Below are positions 1-5,267 of a DNA stretch of 21,919 nucleotides, in pieces. Made by a program: the position numbers and the translations under genes. A model generated the notes under the pieces. That model did no database searches, was not told the DNA's origin, and saw only the letters and a program-made list of their open reading frames with translations. Within the stretch, counting starts at the first letter, position 1; every line of letters starts with the position of its first letter. This DNA is from a virus, in IMG/VR virus record IMGVR_UViG_3300027127_000207, positions 1-21,919 of that record, one strand, 5' to 3'.

Positions 1-72
1 ATATATAATAGGGAAGGACAACTCGACATTGCGGTATCTGAATATAGGAATAAACAGAAATTATACTATTAA
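1..72 (+). CDS. possible 3' end of an upstream gene (partial)
   Basis: Reading frame 1 is open from the window edge to a TAA at 70-72 and would encode the last 23 residues of a protein, ending KQKLYY. The stop lies 7 bases before the -33 box of the chaperonin promoter, the arrangement expected when one transcription unit ends and the next begins. Nothing can be said about function. It may be only a chance open frame, because frame 2 (that of groEL) is also open here. Confidence 0.3.
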   Translation: MYNREGQLDIAVSEYRNKQKLYY

Positions 73-78
73 TAAACC

Positions 79-109
79 TTTGTATTATCATCAAATCATT
101 TTACTTTTG
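79..109 (+). promoter_or_regulatory. Bacteroidota-type promoter for the chaperonin operon
   Basis: A TTTG box at 79-82 and TACTTTTG (fits TAnnTTTG) at 102-109 are separated by exactly 19 bases, the spacing of the known Bacteroides sigma-ABfr promoter. Transcription would start near 115, leaving a leader of roughly 35 bases before the groEL ATG at 149. It is the only promoter in the window with both boxes at canonical spacing. Confidence 0.65.
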
Positions 110-110
110 T

Positions 111-133
111 TATGCCATACTTCGTATGGTATA
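111..133 (+). promoter_or_regulatory. 10-bp hairpin in the groEL 5' leader
   Basis: Bases 111-120 pair with 124-133 (one G-T pair) around a three-base TTC loop, with core CCATAC / GTATGG. It lies at the predicted 5' end of the groEL mRNA, directly after the -7 box. It could protect the transcript, act as an operator (it is also a DNA palindrome), or behave like a CIRCE-type element; the sequence does not match the CIRCE consensus as I know it. There is no U-run, so it is not an intrinsic terminator. Confidence 0.5.
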
Positions 134-148
134 CTTAAATTAAATCAA

Positions 149-1747
149 ATGGAATACTCTCCTAAAGACTTAGTGTTTGCCGAACAGGGTCGGCAGAAGC
201 TTATTAGTGGCATTGAGAAGATGGCACAAGCTGTTAAAAGTACATTGGGCCCTTCGGGCAATACAGTTCTTATTGAGTCCCCCCAACATACGCATGGCAT
301 TACCGTCACCAAGGATGGCGTGACGGTGGCCAAGGCGGTTGACTTGTTGGACCCTGTAGAGAACCTTGCGGTTAAGATGATGAAGGAGGCGGCAGATAAG
401 ACAGCCACCCTTGCAGGCGATGGCACAACGACTGCAATCGTGCTCACCGAGGCGTTAGTCTTAGGTGGTCTTGAGCTGATGAAGCCACACCATAACCGAA
501 CAGAGGTGCTACGCAATATGGTGGACATAAGCAACAAGGTGGTGGATAAGCTGCGCAGGCGCAGCAAGAAGGTATCGGCAAGCATGCTGACGGACATTGC
601 CTCCATCTCGGCTAATAATGACCGTGAGATTGGTCGAATCATTGCTGAGGTGTATAAGGACGTGGGGCGTAGTGGTATTGTCACTGTAGAGCGTTCACAA
701 ACGGCTGACACCTATGCCGAGACGACCAAGGGGTTGAAGATTGACAGGGGGTATTTGAGCCCACTCTTTATCAACGACCAATCAAGAGACGAGTGTGTCT
801 TTGAGGACGTGATGATACTTGTGGCTGACATTGAGATAAGCAATATCCTACAGATAGAATCGGTTCTCAAGCCGATTATACAGGAAGGCAAGAAGTTACT
901 CGTAGTGGCACCATGCCACGTGAACGTGGTCAATACCTTTGCTGCGAATGTTATGAAGAACAACCTGAAGATTTGTGCGGTGCAGCCTCCGAGCTTTGGG
1001 TATAAGCAGCATGAGCTGATGCAGGACTTAGCAATTAGTGTCGGGGCTACTTACTTCAGCGAGAAGACCGGTGACGACTTGAGCCAAATCAACTACGCTG
1101 ACCTCGGCCATGCGGCCAAGGTAGTGGTGTCAAAAGACTCTACAATCATCCTGAAGAGTGACCTCAAGTATGACCAAGCCAAGATTGACGACAGGGTTGC
1201 ACAGCTTTGGGAGGCGCACAGGGTTGCCAAGAAGAAGACTGACAAGGACCATCTGCTGTCCCGGATAGCTTCGCTAACAGGTGGGATAGGGGTGATTTAC
1301 GTAGGTGGTAACACTGACCTTGAGCAGAAAGAGTTGTACGATAGGGTTGACGATGCGGTCCATGCGGTGCGTTCGGCATTGGAAGAAGGCATATTGCCCG
1401 GTGGTGGTAAAGCCCTCTATGAGGTTGAGGTGTTTGATATCGTTGGCGAAATTGCCTCCGAGGAGCAGGACATAGCAGCGCAGATACTGCAGAGCGCACT
1501 GAAAGCGCCACTTGAGCAGATACTGACAAATGCAGGGCTGAATGCGTCAGAGCACTATACGCTTGAGGTAGGTGAGGGTATGGGGTTAAACGTAAAGACC
1601 CGTGAGATGGGGGACCTCATCCGAATGGGTGTGATTGACCCACTTAAAGTGACACGTAGTGCACTTCAAAATGCCATCAGCGTAGCAACAACCATATTAT
1701 CCACAAACGCCATCATCACAATGGCACGCTCATACGAAACCAAATGA
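149..1747 (+). CDS. groEL: phage-encoded chaperonin GroEL (Hsp60, group I)
   Basis: This 532-residue protein is a full-length group I chaperonin, which forms a ring that refolds proteins by ATP hydrolysis in the cytoplasm. The equatorial ATP site is intact: TLGPSG at 32-37, TKDG with Asp56 (E. coli Asp52), GDGTTT with Asp91 (E. coli Asp87) and DDAVHAVRSALEEG with Asp402 (E. coli Asp398). It is slightly shorter than bacterial GroEL (about 548) and lacks the C-terminal Gly-Gly-Met tail, ending ARSYETK. The frame is open further upstream, but the ATG at 149 matches the family N-terminus and follows an A-rich leader also seen at 3847 and 19437. The stop overlaps the next ATG (ATGA). The gene is more GC-rich than the fibre genes. 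It probably folds phage capsid, tail or fibre proteins. Confidence 0.96.
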   Translation: MEYSPKDLVFAEQGRQKLISGIEKMAQAVKSTLGPSGNTVLIESPQHTHGITVTKDGVTVAKAVDLLDPVENLAVKMMKEAADKTATLAGDGTTTAIVLTEALVLGGLELMKPHHNRTEVLRNMVDISNKVVDKLRRRSKKVSASMLTDIASISANNDREIGRIIAEVYKDVGRSGIVTVERSQTADTYAETTKGLKIDRGYLSPLFINDQSRDECVFEDVMILVADIEISNILQIESVLKPIIQEGKKLLVVAPCHVNVVNTFAANVMKNNLKICAVQPPSFGYKQHELMQDLAISVGATYFSEKTGDDLSQINYADLGHAAKVVVSKDSTIILKSDLKYDQAKIDDRVAQLWEAHRVAKKKTDKDHLLSRIASLTGGIGVIYVGGNTDLEQKELYDRVDDAVHAVRSALEEGILPGGGKALYEVEVFDIVGEIASEEQDIAAQILQSALKAPLEQILTNAGLNASEHYTLEVGEGMGLNVKTREMGDLIRMGVIDPLKVTRSALQNAISVATTILSTNAIITMARSYETK

Positions 1748-1938
1748 CAGTAGGCCAAGAGAACGTAGCGTATCCTATGAGTTGCGACAGATGCAACTAT
1801 CAGTGGCTTGCTGTGGTTGAGGCGAGTAAAATTGAATGGAGTGAGTTCCACGTGGAACTTCACCATGGTGACTTATTAGAGTGTCCTGAGTGTGGACATT
1901 GGACAGAAATAAACAGAGACGATGAAAGCTATAGGTAA
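1744..1938 (+). CDS. small zinc-ribbon protein between groEL and groES
   Basis: This 64-residue protein carries two Cys pairs, CDRC at 14-17 and CPEC at 47-50, the layout of a zinc ribbon with a 29-residue connector. The middle is mildly hydrophobic and acidic (WLAVVEASKIEW), and a Trp-rich pattern follows the knuckles. The ATG overlaps the groEL stop (ATGA) and the end overlaps groES by 17 bases, so the three genes are translationally coupled. I do not recognise a named family. It could be a nucleic-acid-binding protein or a small adaptor for the chaperonin; the location, not the sequence, suggests the latter. Confidence 0.75.
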   Translation: MTVGQENVAYPMSCDRCNYQWLAVVEASKIEWSEFHVELHHGDLLECPECGHWTEINRDDESYR

Positions 1939-2179
1939 AAACATTGTGATTCGCAACATTGACGAGGAAATCAAAACGGCCTCCGGCCTTGTGTTATCGG
2001 GTGAAGATACCAACCAACTACGCTATAAGCGTGGCAAGGTGGTGACTCCGGGTACTGAGGTCAAATCAATCTCTGAGGGAGATGAAATTTATTATGACCG
2101 GGCTCAGAGTTACACCATGATTATCCATGATGAGCAGTTCACTATCATTCAGGAACGTGATGTAGTTCTTGTCCTGTAA
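1922..2179 (+). CDS. groES: GroES-like co-chaperonin (Cpn10)
   Basis: This 85-residue protein has the Cpn10 pattern in order: an N-terminal beta strand (GKNIVIRNI), a mobile loop ending in SGLVLS (E. coli GGIVLT, the GroEL-contacting tripeptide), GKVVTPG (E. coli GeVvAvG), EGDEIYYD (GDkVLf) and a C-terminal strand with QERDVVLVL (kesDIlaI). It would cap the GroEL encoded 170 bases upstream. It is shorter than bacterial GroES (about 95), and the loop connecting GKVV to GDEI is reduced. The order is groEL first, groES last, the reverse of the usual bacterial groESL operon. Its 3' end overlaps the convergent minus-strand gene by 35 bases. Confidence 0.85.
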   Translation: MKAIGKNIVIRNIDEEIKTASGLVLSGEDTNQLRYKRGKVVTPGTEVKSISEGDEIYYDRAQSYTMIIHDEQFTIIQERDVVLVL

Positions 2180-2606
2180 GCCTATTCTTCTTGAGTTCAG
2201 CGTTCATCCGTGTAATCATGTTGCGGTATACCTTGTCGGTGAAGGCAACTTTCTTCTTGTACATCGGGTTATTTTCAGCAGTCATGGGTATTTCCTCCCC
2301 ACTAAGCTTCTTGTAAATTGAGGTAATCATGCGCTTTGCCTTAAACGACAGGGAGTATAATCCCTTAGTTCCACCCTTACGGGGTCTGAAATTCTCAATC
2401 CATCCGTCACGTAATAGGCGGCCAAATCTCTGTTCGTCCCATGAAACGAGCTGTGCAAACTCCCTAAATTTATCTTTTCCGAAGTATCCTTCCGAGTAGA
2501 GAAACAGCAAAACATCGAGGTCAGACTGAGAAAGCCCATACTTTATCTTGGTGTATTGGCGAATCACTCTCCAATATTTTAGGCAATCGTCAAGATTTGA
2601 TTTCAT
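2145..2606 (-). CDS. winged-helix (MarR-like) DNA-binding protein
   Basis: The 153-residue product is the only minus-strand gene in the window. Residues about 25-105 read as a winged helix: a helix LSQSDLDVLLFLYSEG, then a helix-turn-helix region with FREFAQLVSWDEQRFGRLLRDG, a basic wing (FRPRKGGTKGLYSLS) and a helix KAKRMITSIYKKLSGEE. The C-terminal third is basic and helical. I start it at the ATG at 2606-2604; a longer frame would extend through the plus-strand promoter. It is divergent from the 2636 operon and convergent with groES, so it probably controls the late operon, itself, or both. It has no integrase or Cro-like partner nearby, so a lysogeny role is not shown. A structural or nucleic-acid-organising role is possible. 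Confidence 0.75.
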   Translation of the reverse strand: MKSNLDDCLKYWRVIRQYTKIKYGLSQSDLDVLLFLYSEGYFGKDKFREFAQLVSWDEQRFGRLLRDGWIENFRPRKGGTKGLYSLSFKAKRMITSIYKKLSGEEIPMTAENNPMYKKKVAFTDKVYRNMITRMNAELKKNRLTGQELHHVPE

Positions 2607-2611
2607 TTTAT

Positions 2612-2619
2612 TATATTTG
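2612..2619 (+). promoter_or_regulatory. -7 box of the promoter for the 2636 operon
   Basis: TATATTTG fits TAnnTTTG and sits 16 bases before the ATG at 2636. A TTTG lies at 2596-2599, but the 12-base gap is too short for a standard -33 box, so the promoter may be weak or activator-dependent. The box lies inside the leader region of the divergent regulator gene. Confidence 0.5.
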
Positions 2620-2623
2620 TGAA

Positions 2624-2631
2624 CAAAGATA
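2624..2631 (-). promoter_or_regulatory. -7 box of the promoter for the minus-strand regulator
   Basis: Read on the minus strand this is TATCTTTG (TAnnTTTG), 17 bases upstream of the regulator ATG at 2606. It lies 4 bases from the plus-strand box at 2612-2619, so two polymerases could not occupy both at once. The nearest minus-strand TTTG (2646-2649) is 14 bases away, short of canonical spacing. Confidence 0.5.
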
Positions 2632-2635
2632 GAAC

Positions 2636-3205
2636 ATGGAATCTGCAAAAGAAATAGCATCCAAGCATTTGGGAAAAAATGCTATCAACTATATCACCCT
2701 GCTTGTGTTAATAGGGGTGGTTAGCTCTATGTTTTTGGAAAGCTCTGTGCTTCCTGCCGTTATTGGTCTTGTTGCTACGAGTTCAATGGCATTAATAGGA
2801 ATCTTGCAGCACATTGTTGGAGCAAAAGAGAAAGAAGATAAGCCTGAGATTACGATTATAAAAGAGTTAATCACTGAAGTTTCAAAAGATAAGAACGAGC
2901 CGATGAAGGTTGACGTAGAAGATGGCAGAGTTACAGTATCCAAAGGAAAAGACATAATCACAAATAAACTTAAAAAAGATGGACAAGCCTTGCACGCAAG
3001 TAGTAAAAGGGGCAACAATGCCAAAGAAACCAAAAAAGTAATTTCTAACCCTCAAAAATCAAAGACGATGAAAAAAGCAAAACCAAATTTGCCTGCATCT
3101 TCAATGCTTCAGCCTCCTGTATCTTCCGGTAAAGGAATGATTAAGAAAGCTGCTGCGAAGAAAGTTGTTAAAGCCGTTATGAAAAAAGCTGCAAAAAAGA
3201 AGTAA
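2636..3205 (+). CDS. membrane protein with lysine-rich histone-like C-terminal tail
   Basis: This 189-residue protein starts with two hydrophobic spans (about 18-36 and 39-60), probably a hairpin in the membrane. A charged central segment (65-110) follows, then a low-complexity basic region, and the last 24 residues are nearly all Lys, Ala and Val (KKAAAKKVVKAV...). Such AK-rich tails occur in histone H1 and AlgP-like DNA-binding proteins. It is the first gene of the plus-strand operon, and its TAA overlaps the next ATG by one base (TAATG). I do not recognise a family. A membrane protein with a DNA-binding tail would fit DNA ejection or DNA anchoring, but this is inference. A holin is an alternative because of the hairpin, though the tail is unusually long for one. 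Confidence 0.7.
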   Translation: MESAKEIASKHLGKNAINYITLLVLIGVVSSMFLESSVLPAVIGLVATSSMALIGILQHIVGAKEKEDKPEITIIKELITEVSKDKNEPMKVDVEDGRVTVSKGKDIITNKLKKDGQALHASSKRGNNAKETKKVISNPQKSKTMKKAKPNLPASSMLQPPVSSGKGMIKKAAAKKVVKAVMKKAAKKK

Positions 3206-3495
3206 TGGCCGACAAAAGCAAAATGAAATGTAACCGTGTCGTGGCTTCTGATAGACCCGGCAAGAAGAGAATGGTTAAAGCCTGTGCAAATGGGCAAGAG
3301 AAACTTATTCACTTCGGTGCCGAAGGCTATGGCCACAACTATTCGGCTGCGGCACGGTCTTCATTCAAAGCAAGACACAAATGCTCATCTGCTGATAACA
3401 AGTTGAGTGCACGCTATTGGGCATGTAAAAACTTGTGGGCAGGGCCGGGTGGTTCAACCAAGTCAAGTCCTAAATCACGTAAAGGAAAGTACTGA
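3205..3495 (+). CDS. small basic conserved phage protein with four cysteines
   Basis: This 96-residue, strongly basic protein has cysteines at 9, 27, 60 and 74. Its core, KLIHFGAEGYGHNYS, FKARHKC and LSARYWACKNLW, resembles a small protein family I remember from marine and freshwater phages and large DNA viruses (pattern RFG.KG......FKARH......SA.YWA.K..W). No biochemical function is known to me. The four Cys plus His47 and His58 could bind zinc. It is joined to both neighbours by one-base stop/start overlaps, so it is co-translated with the basic membrane protein and the next Cys-bearing protein. A minor virion or DNA-associated protein is the most likely role. Confidence 0.75.
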   Translation: MADKSKMKCNRVVASDRPGKKRMVKACANGQEKLIHFGAEGYGHNYSAAARSSFKARHKCSSADNKLSARYWACKNLWAGPGGSTKSSPKSRKGKY

Positions 3496-3830
3496 TGAAA
3501 GACGCATGCTACCGTAAAGTAAAAGCATCGTATGATGTATTTCCTTCTGCAAGGGCTTCACAGGCTATTGCAAAATGTCGTAAGGCATCGGGCAATGTGA
3601 AGAAGACTGAGAAGGGAACGAGTCTTAAGAGGTGGCAGTCTGAGAAGTGGGTTGACACCAAAAGTGGTAAGCCATGTGGCGCAGGAGGAAGTAATGAGTA
3701 TTGTCGTCCTACAAAGCGTGTGTCTTCAAAGACACCAAAGACAAAGAGTGAAATTTCTCCTTCGAGACTTGCAGCAAAAAAAGCTGAGAAGAGTAGAGTG
3801 GGAATGGGTAAAAGAGTTTCTAAAGTTTAG
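3495..3830 (+). CDS. small basic two-motif phage protein (DUF6321-like N-terminus)
   Basis: The 111-residue product appears to be two short conserved units in one chain. Residues 2-30 (KDACYRKVK..YDVFPSARAS...AKCRK, Cys5 and Cys28) match a small virus/phage motif that I recall as DUF6321. Residues 42-82 (SLKRWQSEKWVDTKSGKP, then CGAGG and EYCRPTKRVSSKTPKT, Cys61 and Cys70) match a second motif that I know from other phage and giant virus proteins. Both assignments are from memory. The protein is basic throughout and ends in a Lys/Arg tail. It follows the 96-aa protein with a one-base overlap (TGATG), and a new promoter lies immediately after its stop. Function is unknown; the fusion is the notable feature. 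Confidence 0.72.
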   Translation: MKDACYRKVKASYDVFPSARASQAIAKCRKASGNVKKTEKGTSLKRWQSEKWVDTKSGKPCGAGGSNEYCRPTKRVSSKTPKTKSEISPSRLAAKKAEKSRVGMGKRVSKV

Positions 3831-3862
3831 TATATTTGTTTCATAATCTTAAATCAAATCAA
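3831..3862 (+). promoter_or_regulatory. promoter -7 box and A-rich leader for the 3863 gene
   Basis: TATATTTG at 3831-3838 directly follows the stop of the upstream gene. It is followed by a 24-base leader ending CTTAAATCAAATCAA before the ATG. Nearly the same leader precedes groEL (135-148) and a related one precedes the 19456 gene. No TTTG is found at canonical -33 spacing. Confidence 0.5.
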
Positions 3863-4273
3863 ATGGCACAAAAAGTCACAAAAACAAACGCTGAATTGCT
3901 TGAGTTAGTTCGTAACCTGAATATGACTCCTGCAGAGAAAGGCAGCAAAAAAGAGGCAAAGCTTAAAAAAATTGCCGAAAAAATTAAAAAGCTCTTTGAA
4001 GAGTACAACGAACAACGTGAAGACATTCGTCTTGACCATGCTTTCACAGCACCTAACGGAGTGTTAGAGCTGAACGAAAAGGGTGAATACAAATTCACTA
4101 AGGATGGTATCAAGGCAATGGCTAAGGACATGAAGACGCTACTTGATAAAGAGTTTGACTTTTATCAATTTACTTTTTCAACCGAAGGCATTGATGACTT
4201 GCACTTCCTCGCAGGATGGGTAGAAGGCATTGAGGCCGAGAAACCATCCGAAGAAGATGAGCAAGTTCAGTAA
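3863..4273 (+). CDS. hypothetical protein, charged helical, acidic C-terminus
   Basis: This 136-residue protein is chosen to start at 3863 because the ATG follows the shared A-rich leader; the frame is open slightly upstream through the promoter. The N-terminal half (about 8-50) is a Lys/Glu-rich helix, likely a coiled coil (NAELLELVRNL, KLKKIAEKIKKLFEEYNEQ). The middle has a small hairpin-like segment (NGVLELNEKGEYKFTKDG). The C-terminus is aromatic, then acidic (EKPSEEDEQVQ). I do not recognise a family. A dedicated promoter with the same leader as groEL suggests the protein is made in quantity, so a scaffolding-like or abundant structural role is possible. It overlaps the next gene by 17 bases. 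Confidence 0.7.
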   Translation: MAQKVTKTNAELLELVRNLNMTPAEKGSKKEAKLKKIAEKIKKLFEEYNEQREDIRLDHAFTAPNGVLELNEKGEYKFTKDGIKAMAKDMKTLLDKEFDFYQFTFSTEGIDDLHFLAGWVEGIEAEKPSEEDEQVQ

Positions 4274-4406
4274 GCTGTCAGATAAGATACAAAAGAAACA
4301 AGGCATCAGTTCCAAAAGAGCTGATGCCATTGTTGCTTCTATAGGTCGCAAGAAATATGGCAAAACTAAGTTTCAAAAAATGGCAAGCAATGCAAGAAAA
4401 AAGTAA
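4257..4406 (+). CDS. very small basic conserved phage protein (49 aa)
   Basis: The 49-residue product begins MSKFSKLSDKI and contains VASIGRKKYGKTKFQKMA before a basic end NARKK. The IGRKKYGKxKFQxMA pattern is a small motif I remember from many uncultured phages, always as a protein of about 45-60 residues. Its pI must be very high. It starts 17 bases inside the 3863 gene and ends 50 bases inside the 4357 gene, which supports coupled translation. Function is unknown. It belongs with the other tiny basic proteins here (3205, 3495, 5145) that may coat or pack DNA, or sit in the virion. Confidence 0.75.
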   Translation: MSKFSKLSDKIQKKQGISSKRADAIVASIGRKKYGKTKFQKMASNARKK

Positions 4407-4572
4407 AGGGCTCGGTGATACTATCGAAAAGATTACTACTGCTACCGGCATAAAAAAAGTTGTCGAGACAGTAGCTAAAGCTACAGGTAAAGACTGTGGT
4501 TGCAATAAAAGACGTGACGCACTTAATCGTGCGTTTCCATATCAGAACAATGAAACTAAAAAAACAAATTAA
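4357..4572 (+). CDS. small phage protein with CGC...FPY motif
   Basis: The 71-residue protein has the pattern GLGDTIEKITTATGIKKVV (18-36), then DCGCNKRRDALNRAFPY (46-62). I recall this from Bacteroidota and marine phages as a short protein of unknown function in the late region, the Cys-x-Cys followed by a helix and FPY being the invariant part. The start at 4357 gives a 50-base overlap with the preceding gene; an internal ATG at 4390 (60 residues) overlaps by only 17 bases and is equally possible, since the conserved part begins after it. Two closely spaced cysteines cannot form a zinc site alone. Confidence 0.72.
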   Translation: MAKLSFKKWQAMQEKSKGLGDTIEKITTATGIKKVVETVAKATGKDCGCNKRRDALNRAFPYQNNETKKTN

Positions 4573-4574
4573 AA

Positions 4575-4832
4575 ATGGCATATCAAAAATTACAACCGTC
4601 AAGAGCTTCTGTTGTTACCAAAAGTGACACAGTTGATATTCCGAATCCGGGTAATGGAGAGGTTGAGGGATGCGTTTTGTATGTAGGCACAGGAGGAACA
4701 CTTCGTGTTCTTACTGCAGCAGGTGATGATATTACCTTTACAAACGTACCTAATGGAACATTCTTTCCCGTTCAAGTGATTCGTGTATTCGCATCAACAA
4801 CAGACGCAACTAATATTATTGCATTATGGTAA
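4575..4832 (+). CDS. small beta-rich virion protein (spike-base / decoration-like)
   Basis: This 85-residue protein is almost all beta strand: VEGCVLYVGTGGTLRVLTAA, DDITFTNVPNGTFFPVQVI, then RVFASTTDATNIIALW. This layout (xxLYVGTGGxxxV...GDxxTFxNVPxGxFxPVxVxRVxAxxTTAxxIxALW) is common in tail-associated proteins of diverse phages and gene-transfer agents, sometimes annotated as spike base protein. That label is from memory. It lies between the small basic proteins and the lysis genes, 2 bases after the previous stop. A role in the tail tip or head surface is likely; catalytic residues are not evident. Confidence 0.7.
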   Translation: MAYQKLQPSRASVVTKSDTVDIPNPGNGEVEGCVLYVGTGGTLRVLTAAGDDITFTNVPNGTFFPVQVIRVFASTTDATNIIALW

Positions 4833-4854
4833 TCGCAATTACAATACAAGTGAG

Positions 4855-5142
4855 ATGAATCCTCAAGAAAACAATAGACTTGATTATATGGCAGCAGAGT
4901 TAGATGCACTTAAAAGTGATGTGGCAGAAGTAAAGGCAATCGTAAAAGACATGCACCATCTGCTCGCAGGTAATCCAATTGACAAAGATTCAAATGGTTT
5001 GATTGGAGATTTCAAGCAAGTGAAGAGAGAGTTTTATGCTTTGAAAGCAGAAATTAAAAAGTATAAAACATATTTCTATGCAATTGTAACACTTATAGGT
5101 ATTGGCGTTCTTAAAGTAATTATTGATTTTTTAAAAGGGTAG
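4855..5142 (+). CDS. coiled-coil protein with C-terminal membrane anchor (holin-associated, XhlA-like)
   Basis: Starting at the ATG at 4855 (22 bases after the previous stop), this 95-residue protein has an acidic helical region with heptad-like spacing (LDALKSDVAEVKAIVKDM, 17-33), a second helix (52-70) and one transmembrane span at about 73-93 (YFYAIVTLIGIGVLKVIIDF), ending KG. This topology is that of the XhlA/hemolysin-type phage proteins that accompany holins. Its position 120 bases before the endolysin supports a lysis role. An alternative is a tail or tape-measure-related membrane protein. No family is clear at the sequence level. Confidence 0.65.
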   Translation: MNPQENNRLDYMAAELDALKSDVAEVKAIVKDMHHLLAGNPIDKDSNGLIGDFKQVKREFYALKAEIKKYKTYFYAIVTLIGIGVLKVIIDFLKG

Positions 5143-5144
5143 TG

Positions 5145-5267
5145 ATGGCAAAAAGTGTTTCAAGTGTAAAGAAGATAAGTTTTGGCAAACGTAAAAGAGG
5201 TGTTGCCAAGAAGTCTTACAACAAACACAGTCCAAAACCAAAACCATATAGGGGGCAAGGAAGATGA
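5145..5267 (+). CDS. 40-aa basic conserved phage protein
   Basis: This tiny protein (MAKSVSSVKKISFGKRKRGV, ending KPYRGQGR) matches a motif I remember from uncultured phages, GKxKxGxAxKSxNKHxxKxKxYRGQGR, usually found beside the small basic proteins listed above. The ATG at 5145 is 2 bases after the previous stop; a GTG at 5142 is less likely. The stop TGA overlaps the ATG of the endolysin gene by 4 bases (ATGA). About one third of residues are Lys or Arg. Function is unknown; a nucleic-acid-binding or internal virion protein is plausible. Confidence 0.7.
   Translation: MAKSVSSVKKISFGKRKRGVAKKSYNKHSPKPKPYRGQGR

Noticed and set aside
112-132. Resemblance of the hairpin to a lox-type recombination site (shared ACTTCGTAT)
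   Set aside because: Only one short arm is similar, the spacer is 3 bases instead of 8, and there is no recombinase gene in the window.
29-148. N-terminal extension of groEL starting at TTG 29
   Set aside because: It would translate through the promoter and hairpin and add 40 residues that have no counterpart in GroEL. The ATG at 149 gives the expected N-terminus.
145-1529. Long minus-strand open frames across groEL
   Set aside because: They have no recognisable protein character and lie antisense to a clearly conserved gene. They come from its GC-rich third positions.
2140-2185. Bidirectional terminator between the convergent groES and regulator genes
   Set aside because: No stable inverted repeat with a flanking T-run could be found; the genes simply overlap by 35 bases.
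2607-2660. Longer start for the minus-strand regulator at 2660
   Set aside because: The extra 18 residues would be read through both promoter boxes and the start of the opposite gene, and the winged-helix protein is complete from 2606.
3652-3846. Alternative plus-strand frame overlapping the 3495 gene
   Set aside because: The protein is poor in order and runs through the promoter at 3831. The overlapping frame has the conserved motifs.
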